Below, piece after piece: positions 17,577 through 26,397 of a DNA stretch of 64,000 bases. The translations under genes and the position numbers were made by a program. This DNA comes from CAUZWH01 sp965247665 (GTDB lineage Bacteria > Pseudomonadota > Alphaproteobacteria > SHVV01), in the NCBI GenBank assembly GCA_965247665.1, contig CBDFHH010000003.1:124001-188000 (forward strand), written 5' to 3'. The notes beneath the pieces were generated by a model, which saw only the letters and a list, made by a program, of their open reading frames with translations, did no database searches and had not been told where the DNA came from. Position 1 is the stretch's first letter, and each line of letters opens with the position of its first letter.

Positions 17577-17604
17577 ATGAACGCCGATAGATGAACGCCG
17601 ATCT
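17577..17604 (+). repeat. 14-bp near-perfect tandem duplication covering the amidase start codon
   Basis: ATGAACGCCGAT followed by AG or CT occurs twice head-to-tail. The first copy abuts the dctM stop and opens a 5-codon frame ending in TGA that overlaps the second ATG (17591) as ATGA. This makes a tiny leader frame arranged for termination-reinitiation into the amidase gene. Confidence 0.8.
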
Positions 17605-19012
17605 CTGGCAATTCGATGCGTTTGCCCTGTCAAGGCGGTTGGAGTGTGGCGACACGACGCCCGTGGAGTTGCTCGAGCATTTTCTCGGCAGGATTGAAGA
17701 CCTCAACGGTACGCTCAACGCGGTGATCTGCACGGACGTGAATGCGGCCGCCGGCGCACGGCGCAGCGCGGAACGGCGGGCTGCCGGTGCTCCGCTCAGC
17801 TTGATCGACGGGCTGCCGATTGTCGTCAAGGACAACCTCGCGGTACGAGGCCTCCCGACCACTTGGGGCAGCCGACTCTACGAAGAGCGCGTCGCCGCTC
17901 ACGACGAGCTCCCGGTAGCGAAGCTCCGCGAGGCCGGGGCGGTCATCGTCGGAAAGACGAACGTGCCGGAGTTCACCATCGAGGGATATACCGACAACCC
18001 GCTCTTCGGAGTCACACCGAATCCCTGGAATCCGTCGGTCACGCCGGGCGGGTCGAGCGGTGGCAGCGTCGCGGCAGTCGCCTCTGGAATGATTCCGATG
18101 TCGATTGGCACCGATGGCGGCGGGTCGATCCGCCGGCCGGCGGCCTACACGAACCTGGTCGGACTCAAGACCTCGCTCGGGCGGGTGCCGAGAGGCGGCG
18201 GTCTTCCGCAGCTTCTTCTCGACTTCGAGGTTGTCGGTCCGATCACCCGTTCGGTGCGGGATCAAGCGCTGCTGTTCGATATTCTCGCGCAACCCGACCA
18301 ACGCGATTACCGCTCTCTCCAGTGCCTCCCCGGGGACGCGTTGCGCGGGCTGCTCGATCCACCCGATCCGCTTCGCGTGCTGGCCGTCGAGGATATCGAG
18401 GATGCCCCGCTCGACCCCGACATCAGGGAGAGCTTCCGGCAGATGGTCGACCTGCTGAAAACGCTTGGACACGACGTCAAGCTGGGGGCACTTCCAATCG
18501 ACATCCGGGAAATCAACGAGCACTGGACCTCGATCGGGCAGATCGGCCTCGCGCGACTGCTCGAGCGCGAACCTGGAATGCGGGATCTGGCCTCGAGCAA
18601 GTACGTCGATTGGGCTGAGACGCGTTACGACGCGTCCCATCTGCTGAAAGTGCTCGAATGCGTTTCCACTTTCAGGAACCAGGCGGCACAGCTATTCCAG
18701 AACCTCGACATCATCATGACACCGACATGCGCGGCAATGCCCTGGTCGACCGAGATTCCCTTTCCGCCCGAAATCGACGGGCAGCCGGTGGGCCCGCGGG
18801 GATCGGCGGTGTATACGGGCTGGGTCAATGCCTGCGGACATCCCGCCGTCAGCATTCCCGGCCGCAAAGTCGACGAGGGCTTGCCGATCGGAATCCAGTT
18901 GGTTGCCGACTTTGCCGCAGACGAACTTCTCCTGAGACTATCGCAGCAGGTCGAGACGGAGCAGAGTTGGCTTGACGAGTGGCCACCCATGGCGCGCGGC
19001 GACGCCGATTGA
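17591..19012 (+). CDS. Amidase signature family hydrolase
   Basis: Ser-cisSer-Lys amidase, 473 aa. The triad is visible: K80 (PIVVKDNL), cis-S155 (TPGGSSGGS) and nucleophile S179 (GTDGGGSIRRPA). Family members hydrolyse linear amides, including carbamoyl and aryl amides. In this operon it could process the ring-opened product of the hydantoinase, replacing the missing N-carbamoyl amino-acid hydrolase; that is inference. GatA-type amidotransferase function is unlikely because gatB and gatC are absent and the context is catabolic. Confidence 0.92.
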   Translation: MNADLWQFDAFALSRRLECGDTTPVELLEHFLGRIEDLNGTLNAVICTDVNAAAGARRSAERRAAGAPLSLIDGLPIVVKDNLAVRGLPTTWGSRLYEERVAAHDELPVAKLREAGAVIVGKTNVPEFTIEGYTDNPLFGVTPNPWNPSVTPGGSSGGSVAAVASGMIPMSIGTDGGGSIRRPAAYTNLVGLKTSLGRVPRGGGLPQLLLDFEVVGPITRSVRDQALLFDILAQPDQRDYRSLQCLPGDALRGLLDPPDPLRVLAVEDIEDAPLDPDIRESFRQMVDLLKTLGHDVKLGALPIDIREINEHWTSIGQIGLARLLEREPGMRDLASSKYVDWAETRYDASHLLKVLECVSTFRNQAAQLFQNLDIIMTPTCAAMPWSTEIPFPPEIDGQPVGPRGSAVYTGWVNACGHPAVSIPGRKVDEGLPIGIQLVADFAADELLLRLSQQVETEQSWLDEWPPMARGDAD

Positions 19013-19026
19013 GAGGCAGTGAACGC

Positions 19027-19782
19027 ATGAAGCTCCTGGTAATCAATCCAAACACGTCGGACAGCGTCACCGAGAAGATCGCTGTGGTGGCGGAGCAAGC
19101 AGCTGCCGAGAGCACGGAGATCGAGTTCGTGACCGCGCCCTACGGCGTGCCGTACATCGCCACCCGGGCAGAAGCGCTGATCGGGGGGAGGGTCGTGCTG
19201 GAGATCCTTGCCGAGCGCGAGCCGGAGTTCGACGCGGCGGTGATCGCGGCCTTCGGAGATCCGGGTTTGAGCGGGGCACGCGAGATGATGTCGATTCCGG
19301 TCGTGGGCCTTGCGGAGGCATCATTGTTGATGGCGTGCCCACTGGGAAGGACGTTCTCCGTCATCTCCTTCTCGACGCGGCTCGAGCCTTGGTATCGAGA
19401 ATGCATCGAGTGGAACGGGCTTGCGGGGAGACTTGCGAGCATCCGAATGCTCGATGCGAAGGTGTCGAATGTCGGTGACGTCCAGTCGGAAAACGCGAGT
19501 CTGCTCATTGATCTCGCGGCGCGCGCGGTGCAGGAGGACGGGGCCGAGGTCGTGATTCTCGCGGGTGCGCCTCTGGCTGGACTCGCTTCTCGCGTCCGTA
19601 GCCGCATCGCGGTGCCTGTCGTCGAGGGCGTCGCAGCGAGCGTAAAAATGGCCGAGGGGTTGGTCGCGCTGGACCCGAGAAAGGCGGTGGCAGGCTCCTT
19701 CCGTCAACCGGCACCCAAGCCGGCGACAGGACTCCCCGATGCGCTTACTCGGCTCTTCGAGCGGGGCCGGCCGGCAGAGTGA
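19027..19782 (+). CDS. Asp/Glu/hydantoin racemase superfamily protein lacking both catalytic cysteines
   Basis: A 251-residue member of the Asp/Glu racemase fold, from the hydantoin-racemase branch: MKLLVINPNTSDSVTEKI at the N-terminus, IAAFGDPGLSGAREM at residues 73-87 and VVILAGAPLAGLA around 175-187. Hydantoin racemases carry catalytic cysteines in the two latter loops (ACFGDPG and GCAGM). Here they are Ala75 and Ala181, and the only cysteines (104, 126) are elsewhere. Two-base racemisation by the usual mechanism is therefore not expected; isomerase, decarboxylase-like or binding roles are alternatives. The start is ATG 19027, 15 bp after the amidase stop. Last gene of the TRAP operon. Confidence 0.85.
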   Translation: MKLLVINPNTSDSVTEKIAVVAEQAAAESTEIEFVTAPYGVPYIATRAEALIGGRVVLEILAEREPEFDAAVIAAFGDPGLSGAREMMSIPVVGLAEASLLMACPLGRTFSVISFSTRLEPWYRECIEWNGLAGRLASIRMLDAKVSNVGDVQSENASLLIDLAARAVQEDGAEVVILAGAPLAGLASRVRSRIAVPVVEGVAASVKMAEGLVALDPRKAVAGSFRQPAPKPATGLPDALTRLFERGRPAE

Positions 19783-19884
19783 CGCTGCTCCCTATCTTGT
19801 CGGCGTGCCACTGTCGCCGGGCGGACAATCGGGTTCTCGCTGGCTGGAGTTACCCCGCTCTCGTGGACACATTCGGGCTTTCGC

Positions 19885-20128
19885 CACCAGCACCGAGGTG
19901 AGCGATCGGCGGTGGTCGTGAAGTCTTACCCAAGGTTCCTGCCGCCATACTCACCCGACCTCAACCCGATCGAACAGACCTTCGCCAAGATCAAGCATTG
20001 GATGCGCGATGCTCGGAAACGCACCGTCGATGACACTTGTCGCTGGCTCGTACGATGCCATCGGCAACATCCAACCCGACGAATGCCGCAACTACATTCG
20101 AAACGCCGGATACGGTTCCGTCCAAACC
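19885..20128 (+). pseudogene. IS630 family transposase, frameshifted C-terminal remnant
   Basis: The segment encodes the end of an IS630/Tc1-type DDE transposase. FLPPYSPDLNPIEQTFAKIKHWMRDARKRTVDDT, containing the final catalytic Glu, is in one frame. The following SYDAIGNIQPDECRNYIRNAGYG is in the +1 frame, so a frameshift lies near 20035-20045. No N-terminal half, stop codon or terminal inverted repeat is recognisable. It marks the right boundary of the accessory island, immediately before the erpA terminus. Confidence 0.85.
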
Positions 20129-20199
20129 GGATACGCTCCAGCACATCTCTCGGGGATGGTCCGCGGCGCAATCGAGGCGCCCCGCGGTGGGGGCGGCGA

Positions 20200-20544
20200 C
20201 TACACCGCGAACGACGAACCGCAGCTACAAGAGGCGGTGGCGTTGGGGTTCTTCAGCGAGAAGGACGAGCCGACAAGGTCTTCGACGAAATCGATTTCCG
20301 CGCCGGCGACATACATCAGCGACATGGTGTCGACCACCACCGTGATGCCGTCCTGCTCGACGATCTCGTCGTCCTGGTTGCGCCGGGCATCGAACGAGAA
20401 GCCGTATTGAAAGCCGGAGCAGCCGCCCCCCGAAACCGCAACACGTAGCATCGTTCCCTCGGCTTCGTCGGAAAGCAAGGCGTCGACGCGTTTGACCGCG
20501 TTTGCGGACAGCGACAGCAGTTGCGGGGTGGATCCTTCGGTCAT
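20200..20544 (-). CDS. erpA: Iron-sulfur cluster insertion protein ErpA/IscA family (A-type carrier)
   Basis: A-type Fe-S carrier, 114 aa, which delivers clusters to apo-proteins. The three conserved cysteines are in GGGCSGFQYGF and the C-terminal SCSCGSSF (C-x-C-G). ATG 20544 is preceded by AGGTAGG; longer in-frame openings upstream lack homology. It is divergent from dgt, the standard alphaproteobacterial arrangement. Whether it is the ErpA or IscA/SufA paralogue cannot be settled by eye; the dgt linkage favours ErpA. Confidence 0.92.
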   Translation of the reverse strand: MTEGSTPQLLSLSANAVKRVDALLSDEAEGTMLRVAVSGGGCSGFQYGFSFDARRNQDDEIVEQDGITVVVDTMSLMYVAGAEIDFVEDLVGSSFSLKNPNATASCSCGSSFAV

Positions 20545-20683
20545 CCGGCCTACCTGAGGCATCGATCGTAAGCGGCAACGGTTGCCGCCGGACCAACGGC
20601 CTGCCACGGAGAGGTATGTAACGCATGCCAGCGGCTTGTCAAACGCGATTGATCGGCGGTTAGGCCGGAGATAGGGTCGGGCC

Positions 20684-21859
20684 ATGGTCGCCCGCGCCTA
20701 TGCGTCCTATGCTTGCGATCCGGTGCAGAGCCGCGGCCGCCTGTTCGCCGAGACCGAAAGCCGGACGCGCACGGTCTATCAGCGCGACCGCGACCGAATT
20801 ATTCACGCCACCGCGTTCCGCCGCCTCAAACACAAGACCCAAGTGTTCGTCTATCACGAAGGCGACCACTACCGGACACGCCTGACACACTCTCTCGAAG
20901 TCGCCCAGATCGCCCGCTCGATCAGCCGTTACATGGGCCTCGACGAGGACCTCACCGAAGCGCTGGCGCTGGCACACGATCTCGGCCACACCCCGTTCGG
21001 ACATGCCGGGGAGGAAGCGCTGGACGCGGCGATGGCGGACTATGGCGGCTTCGACCATAACGCCCAGACCCTGCGCATTCTCACCAAGCTCGAACGCCGC
21101 TATGCCGATTTCGACGGCCTCAACCTGACCTGGGAGACGCTCGAAGGTTTGGTCAAGCACAACGGTCCGCTGTTGTCGACATCCGGACAACCACGCTCGA
21201 ACTGCGATATCCCGGCCGCGATTGCGGAATATACGGCCGACCACGATCTCGAGCTGCACACCTTCCCCTCGGCCGAGGCGCAGGTCGCGGCATTGTCGGA
21301 TGACATCGCCTACAACACCCACGATATCGAAGACGGCTTGCGGGCCGGGCTGTTCGCGATCGCAGATCTCGAAGAGATCGGCCTGCTCGAGCCGATCATC
21401 GGCGAATTGCGGACGCGTTATCCCGATTTGGAAGCGGCGCGGTTTGTCCCTGAAACGACGCGCCGGATGATCGATCGGCTGGTCGACGATCTGATCACGG
21501 AATCATCGACGAGACTGACGGCGGCCGAGCCCAAATCGCCCGCGGATATACGCGCGTACGGGGCGCCGTTGATCGCCTTCTCCGACACCATGGCCGATCG
21601 CGCGGGCGAACTGCGGAGTTTCCTTTACGCGCGCATGTACAATCACTACAAGCAGAAACGCTCACACCGGAACGCGCGGCGAATCGTTGCCGATCTGTTC
21701 AGACTGTTTACCGAGCAACCGGACCGTCTGCCGACCGAGTGGCAGCAACGCCGCGATGCCACCGACGAGATGCGCGGCGCGCGTCTGGTGGCCGACTACA
21801 TCGCCGGAATGACGGATCGGTATGCGATTGATGAACACGCCCGGCTGTTTGATGCCTAA
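20684..21859 (+). CDS. dgt: Deoxyguanosinetriphosphate triphosphohydrolase-like protein (HD domain)
   Basis: HD-superfamily dNTP triphosphohydrolase, 391 aa, removing tripophosphate from deoxynucleotides. Metal ligands H69 (THSLEV) and H97-D98 (LAHDLGHTPFGHAGEE) are intact, and the N-terminal block SRGRLFAETESRTRTVYQRDRDRIIHATAFRRLKHKTQVFV is characteristic of the shorter, alphaproteobacterial type. It heads the operon-like series dgt-argS-SPOR-nagZ. Confidence 0.95.
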   Translation: MVARAYASYACDPVQSRGRLFAETESRTRTVYQRDRDRIIHATAFRRLKHKTQVFVYHEGDHYRTRLTHSLEVAQIARSISRYMGLDEDLTEALALAHDLGHTPFGHAGEEALDAAMADYGGFDHNAQTLRILTKLERRYADFDGLNLTWETLEGLVKHNGPLLSTSGQPRSNCDIPAAIAEYTADHDLELHTFPSAEAQVAALSDDIAYNTHDIEDGLRAGLFAIADLEEIGLLEPIIGELRTRYPDLEAARFVPETTRRMIDRLVDDLITESSTRLTAAEPKSPADIRAYGAPLIAFSDTMADRAGELRSFLYARMYNHYKQKRSHRNARRIVADLFRLFTEQPDRLPTEWQQRRDATDEMRGARLVADYIAGMTDRYAIDEHARLFDA

Positions 21860-21870
21860 GAAGATATTTA

Positions 21871-23625
21871 ATGAATTATTTCCGCTACTTTCAGGATAAA
21901 CTTAAAGTAGAGATTGAAGAACTGGTGAAGGCCGGGCAACTCCCGGCCGAGCTGGATATGGGCGCCATCACCGCCGCGGCGCCGCGCGACGCGAGCCACG
22001 GCGACGTTGCGCTCAACGCAGCGTTGGTGCTGGCCAAGCGGGCCAAGCTGAAGCCGCGCGAGATCGCGGATCGGCTGGCCGAAAGACTGGAGCGGGACGC
22101 GGCGATCGCGACGGTCGACGTGGCTGGACCCGGGTTTATCAACCTCTCGCTCGGCGACGCCTTCTGGCACGCGCGCCTGCGCGACATCCTCGACGCCGGT
22201 CCGGCTTACGGAGACAGCGATGTCGGTGTCGACCAGCTGATCAATGTCGAGTACGTATCGGCCAACCCGACCGGTCCGCTACATATCGGGAATGGCCGCG
22301 GCGCGGTATTCGGCGACGCGCTGGCGCGGCTCCTGGAGAAGGCCGGCTATCGCGTTATCCGAGAGTTCTACATCAACGATGCCGGGGCGCAGATCGACGC
22401 GCTGGCGCGCTCGTTGCACTGGCGCTATCGCGAAGCCTGCGGCGAAAGCTTGGGCGACATGCCCGAGGGCTACTATCCCGGCGCCTATCTCGTCGATGCT
22501 GCGATCGCCCTGAAACGGCGCGACGGCGAACAATGGCTGTCGGTCGACGAGGCAACGAGGCTTCCGCCGCTGCGCGAATTTGCGATCGACGCGATGATGG
22601 CGCTGATCCGTGAGGATCTGCGGGAAATCGGTATAGAGCACGATGTGTTTTTCTCGGAGCGTAGCTTGCATGAAACCGGGCGCATCGACGACGCGCTCCA
22701 GCGCCTGGTCGACCGGGGCGTCATCTACGAAGGCGTCCTCGACCCGCCGAAGGGTAAGGTGCCCGACGATTGGGAGCCGCGTTCGCAAACCCTGTTCCGG
22801 GCCACTGACTTCGGCGATGACGTCGACCGACCGCTTAAGAAGAGTGATGGCAGCTGGACCTACTTTGCGGCCGATATCGCTTACCACCTTGACAAGGTCG
22901 AGCGGGGCGCGTTGAACCAGATCGATGTGTGGGGTGCCGATCACGGCGGCTATGTCAAGCGCGTTCAAGCGGCACTCAGCGCATTGAGCGACGATAGCGC
23001 GACCCTCGACGTCAAACTGTGCAGCATGGTGCGGGTTCTGGATCACGGCGAGCCGGTGCGCATGTCGAAACGCGCGGGCGATCTGGTCACTCTGCGCGAA
23101 GTGATCGATGTGGTCGGCAGGGACGCGGTGCGTTTTATCATGCTGACGCGACGCAACGATGCGCCGCTCGATTTCGACCTCGCCAAGGTCGCCGAACAGT
23201 CGCGCGACAATCCGGTTTTTTACGTGCAGTACGCGCATGCGCGCGCGTGTTCGATCAGGCGGCGATTGTTCGATCGTTTTGACGATCTCGATTTTGATGG
23301 TATCGATTGGCGGTCGGTAGCGTTCGATCGTTTGACGGATCCGAGCGAAAAGGCGTTGATCAAACGTCTCGCAGGTTGGCCGCAGCTCGTTGAAACCGCG
23401 GCCTTGGCGCATGAGCCGCACCGCGTCGCCTTCTTCCTGGCTGACGTGGCTGCCGAGTTTCATGCGCACTGGAACAAAGGAAACGAAAACGCACAAATGC
23501 GTTTCGTAATTGCCGACGACAGGGAGTTGTCCATCGCCAGGGTCGGCCTCGTACAGGCGGTCGCCCACGTGATCGCGTCCGGCCTCGAGGTGATGGGCGT
23601 GACGCCGGTCCAGGAAATGCGTTGA
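21871..23625 (+). CDS. argS: Arginine--tRNA ligase
   Basis: Class I synthetase, 584 aa. The N-terminal additional domain is followed by the HIGH-type motif HIGN at residues 138-141 (NPTGPLHIGNGRG). The KMSKS-equivalent RMSKR lies near residues 397-401 (EPVRMSKRAGDLVTL). The DALR anticodon-binding domain ends the protein with the typical LRxLGV-like close, here MGVTPVQEMR. It begins 11 bp after dgt. Confidence 0.97.
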   Translation: MNYFRYFQDKLKVEIEELVKAGQLPAELDMGAITAAAPRDASHGDVALNAALVLAKRAKLKPREIADRLAERLERDAAIATVDVAGPGFINLSLGDAFWHARLRDILDAGPAYGDSDVGVDQLINVEYVSANPTGPLHIGNGRGAVFGDALARLLEKAGYRVIREFYINDAGAQIDALARSLHWRYREACGESLGDMPEGYYPGAYLVDAAIALKRRDGEQWLSVDEATRLPPLREFAIDAMMALIREDLREIGIEHDVFFSERSLHETGRIDDALQRLVDRGVIYEGVLDPPKGKVPDDWEPRSQTLFRATDFGDDVDRPLKKSDGSWTYFAADIAYHLDKVERGALNQIDVWGADHGGYVKRVQAALSALSDDSATLDVKLCSMVRVLDHGEPVRMSKRAGDLVTLREVIDVVGRDAVRFIMLTRRNDAPLDFDLAKVAEQSRDNPVFYVQYAHARACSIRRRLFDRFDDLDFDGIDWRSVAFDRLTDPSEKALIKRLAGWPQLVETAALAHEPHRVAFFLADVAAEFHAHWNKGNENAQMRFVIADDRELSIARVGLVQAVAHVIASGLEVMGVTPVQEMR

Positions 23626-23651
23626 GAAACCCACTGATCGGAAATTCGTGA

Positions 23652-24527
23652 ATGACCCATGAATATGCTCAGGGAAGAGACCTGGGGAGCCCGCGGCGAC
23701 GGCGGCTCCGCGTCGGGCGCATTGCCGTTGCCATCGTTGCAACCGTCGCCTTGGTCTCGGCCATCGCCTATGCCTATGATCTCGGCTTTCGCCGGGGAGC
23801 GAGGCACGCGCCGCCGCTGATTGCGGCGGACCCGTCGCCGACCAAGGCACCACCGGACACGCCGGGCGGACTCGCAATCCCGCATCAGGACAAGCTGGTG
23901 TATCAGCGGTTGGCGACCGCGCAAGAACCGGTCGCGGCAATAACCAAGGAAACCCTGCTACCGCCGCCGGAGGAGCCGCTTCCCAAGCCGGCACCTGAAC
24001 CGGCACGTCAGGTGGTGTCCGCCTCGGACTCGACTGCGGTCGCCGACGCCGCGCCGGTCGACGGAAACCCGGCACCGGCGACACCGGTGCGCGGCCAAGA
24101 GCCCGCTTCGGTCGCATCCGTGGCCAAGGCGGCGGATGGCGAACCGGCCAGGCCGGACAAGCCGCGAACGGTCGTCGTAACGGACGCTCCGCAGCAGGCG
24201 GCCGCGGTGGCGCCGGCCACAGCAGAACCCCGGGCGGCGGCACCGATTCTGCAGCTGACCGCGCCACCGGTCGACGCGCCCTACCTGGTCCAGGTCGGGT
24301 CGTTTCGTACACCTGACACCGCCCGGGCGGGGTGGCAACAAATCCTCAAGCGTCACCGCGGTTTGCTTGAGCGGCTAACCCATCGGGTTGCCCAAGTCGA
24401 TCTCGGCAGCGGTAGGGGAATCTACCATCGGCTCCAGGTCGGCTCGTTTGATTCGCGCAGCGGGGCCGACGGGCTGTGTCGCAAGCTCAAGGCGGCGGGC
24501 CAGGACTGCTTGGTTGTCAAACGTTAG
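23652..24527 (+). CDS. SPOR domain-containing membrane protein
   Basis: A 291-residue single-pass inner-membrane protein: basic N-terminus, one membrane helix at about residues 22-42 (VGRIAVAIVATVALVSAIAYAY), a long proline/alanine-rich periplasmic linker, and a C-terminal SPOR domain (about 215-291, APYLVQVGSFRTPDTARAGW to GIYHRLQVGSFDSRSGADGLCRKL). SPOR domains bind denuded septal peptidoglycan, so a division-site role is likely. The argS-SPOR-nagZ order is conserved in alphaproteobacteria. Confidence 0.9.
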   Translation: MTHEYAQGRDLGSPRRRRLRVGRIAVAIVATVALVSAIAYAYDLGFRRGARHAPPLIAADPSPTKAPPDTPGGLAIPHQDKLVYQRLATAQEPVAAITKETLLPPPEEPLPKPAPEPARQVVSASDSTAVADAAPVDGNPAPATPVRGQEPASVASVAKAADGEPARPDKPRTVVVTDAPQQAAAVAPATAEPRAAAPILQLTAPPVDAPYLVQVGSFRTPDTARAGWQQILKRHRGLLERLTHRVAQVDLGSGRGIYHRLQVGSFDSRSGADGLCRKLKAAGQDCLVVKR

Positions 24528-25566
24528 CCTCGCGCACCGCAGCGCGATCTTCTATGGCTGCGCCGGGGAGAGACTTCAAGCTCAGGAACGCGCATTGTTT
24601 CGCGCGACCAAGCCCTTCGGCTTCATCCTGTTCGGCCGCAACTGCCAAGCACCGGAGCAAATTCGTCAACTGATCGATGAACTCCGCGACGCCGTCGAGG
24701 ACCCCGAAGCGCCGGTTCTGATCGATCAGGAGGGCGGACGGGTCCAGCGCCTGGGTCCACCGCATTGGAAGCGCCGCCCGCCCGCGCGGGCGTTCGGCAA
24801 TCTTGCGCGCAAAGACTCCATCGCCGCGGTCGACGCGGCCAGACTCGCCGCCCGGTTGATCGCGGCAGACCTTGCTGCGTTGGGCGTTACCGTGGACTGC
24901 GCGCCGGTACTCGACCTGCCGGTCCCAGGCGGCCACGACGTCATCGGTGATCGTGCGTTTGCCGACGATTGCACCACGGTGGCTGCGCTCGGCCGTGCCT
25001 TCTGCACCGGGCTACTGGAGGGCGGCGTCCTACCGGTCATCAAACATATTCCGGGACACGGCCGCGCCCGCGTCGACAGCCACTTGGAGTTGCCGCGGGT
25101 CGACCAATCGGGAAGCGTGCTCGGGGAAAGCGACTTCGCGCCGTTCGCGGCCCTCAATGACATGCCGCTGGCGATGACGGCCCATGTTCTCTATGAAGCG
25201 TTCGATCCGGAAAGCCCCGCGACCTTGTCGTCGGTTATCGTCGATCGGGTAATCCGCGAGCGGATCGGATTTGACGGAATGCTCATCAGCGACGATATCT
25301 CCATGAATGCGCTGTCCGGTGAGGTCGCGCAGCGTGCCGCACGGGCGCTCGAGGCCGGTTGCGACGTGGTGCTGCATTGCAACGGCGCGATAGATGAGAT
25401 GACACGGATCGCGGACGCCGTTGGCCCGCTCGCCGACCAAGCCGTCGCGCGCTGGCGGGCGGCGACGGCGCTGCGGCAAACGGCCCAGGATTTCGACGTA
25501 GACGCAGCGGAAGCGAAGCTGGAATCGATGACCGCTGTCGGGGTCGTGGACGCCGATGGACCTTGA
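24514..25566 (+). CDS. nagZ: Beta-N-acetylhexosaminidase (TTG start)
   Basis: Glycoside hydrolase family 3 enzyme of peptidoglycan recycling, about 350 aa, removing GlcNAc from anhydromuropeptides in the cytoplasm. Key motifs are APVLIDQEGGRVQRL, DCAPVLDLPVPGGHDVIGDRAF, KHIPGHGRARVDSH (the mobile His loop typical of NagZ) and LISDDISMNAL with the nucleophilic Asp. The frame has no ATG near the conserved start; TTG 24514 with AGGA eight bases upstream gives the family length and overlaps the SPOR gene by 14 bp. Confidence 0.93.
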   Translation: MSNVSLAHRSAIFYGCAGERLQAQERALFRATKPFGFILFGRNCQAPEQIRQLIDELRDAVEDPEAPVLIDQEGGRVQRLGPPHWKRRPPARAFGNLARKDSIAAVDAARLAARLIAADLAALGVTVDCAPVLDLPVPGGHDVIGDRAFADDCTTVAALGRAFCTGLLEGGVLPVIKHIPGHGRARVDSHLELPRVDQSGSVLGESDFAPFAALNDMPLAMTAHVLYEAFDPESPATLSSVIVDRVIRERIGFDGMLISDDISMNALSGEVAQRAARALEAGCDVVLHCNGAIDEMTRIADAVGPLADQAVARWRAATALRQTAQDFDVDAAEAKLESMTAVGVVDADGP

Positions 25567-26254
25567 TCTCGCCTCGTTCGTTTACCGGCTGTCGGTTTGG
25601 GTCCTGCCGGTGTTGTTCGCGATCACGCTGCACGAAGCCGCGCACGGCTATATCGCCTGGAAGCTCGGCGACGACACCGCGTACCGGGCCGGCCGCGTAT
25701 CCTTCAATCCCCTGCGTCACATCGACCGGTTCGGTACCATCCTGTTACCGGCAATCCTGCTGATCGGTTCCGGCGGCAGTTTCATGTTCGGTTACGCCAA
25801 GCCGGTGCCGGTCGCGTTTCACCGCCTGCGCCGTCCGCGCAGCGACATGGTGTGGGTCGCGCTGGCCGGTCCGGGCACCAACTTGGCGCTCGCCTTCGCC
25901 GCCGCAATCGCCTTTCACCTGGTGCCGTGGTTCCCCGGCGCCGTCGCGGTCTGGCTCACGCAGGTGCTGAGCTTGATGATCTTCTTCAACCTGTTGTTGG
26001 CCGTATTCAACATGCTGCCGCTGCCGCCGCTGGATGGTGGGCGCGTGGCGGTCGGGCTGCTGCCGGATTCGCTGGCGTTTCCGCTCGCGCGGCTCGAGCG
26101 CTACGGATTTCTCATATTGATCGGCTTGTTGTTCATCATCCCGCTTATCGGCGCCGAGATCGGCATCGAACTCAACCTGTTCCTCTGGGTGCTGTGGCCG
26201 ATCGTCGACTGGCTGCGTGACCTGGTGATCGCGCTCGCCGGTCACGGCTATTAG
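25556..26254 (+). CDS. Site-2 protease family (M50) membrane metalloprotease
   Basis: An intramembrane zinc peptidase of the short YwhC-like type, 232 aa. The zinc motif is H26-E27-x2-H30 (ITLHEAAHGY). The third ligand region NMLPLPPLDGGRV is near residue 160. About six membrane helices are present. It lacks the PDZ domain and length of RseP, so a housekeeping sigma-factor cascade role is not implied. It overlaps nagZ by 11 bp, so the two are probably co-translated. Confidence 0.9.
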   Translation: MDLDLASFVYRLSVWVLPVLFAITLHEAAHGYIAWKLGDDTAYRAGRVSFNPLRHIDRFGTILLPAILLIGSGGSFMFGYAKPVPVAFHRLRRPRSDMVWVALAGPGTNLALAFAAAIAFHLVPWFPGAVAVWLTQVLSLMIFFNLLLAVFNMLPLPPLDGGRVAVGLLPDSLAFPLARLERYGFLILIGLLFIIPLIGAEIGIELNLFLWVLWPIVDWLRDLVIALAGHGY

Positions 26255-26330
26255 AGCGACAATTCAGCGTTGTCGACGCGGCCGCCGCCCCGTGCTTGAC
26301 CGACAGGTAGAATCGCACGACCGATGTGCT

Positions 26331-26358
26331 TTGGCGCCCGGTCGAGTTTCTCTATAAT
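26331..26358 (+). promoter_or_regulatory. Candidate promoter for scpA-scpB
   Basis: TTGGCG (26331-26336), 16-bp spacer and a perfect TATAAT (26353-26358), about 40 bp before the scpA start, in a 143-bp gap after the M50 gene. Consensus match only. Confidence 0.5.
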
Positions 26359-26397
26359 CACATCGGAGTCGTCCTCCACGCCCGATAAGGCCGCTTC

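Noticed and set aside
22279..24312. Minus-strand open frame of 677 codons
   Set aside because: Antisense to argS and the SPOR gene, both of which carry clear family motifs.
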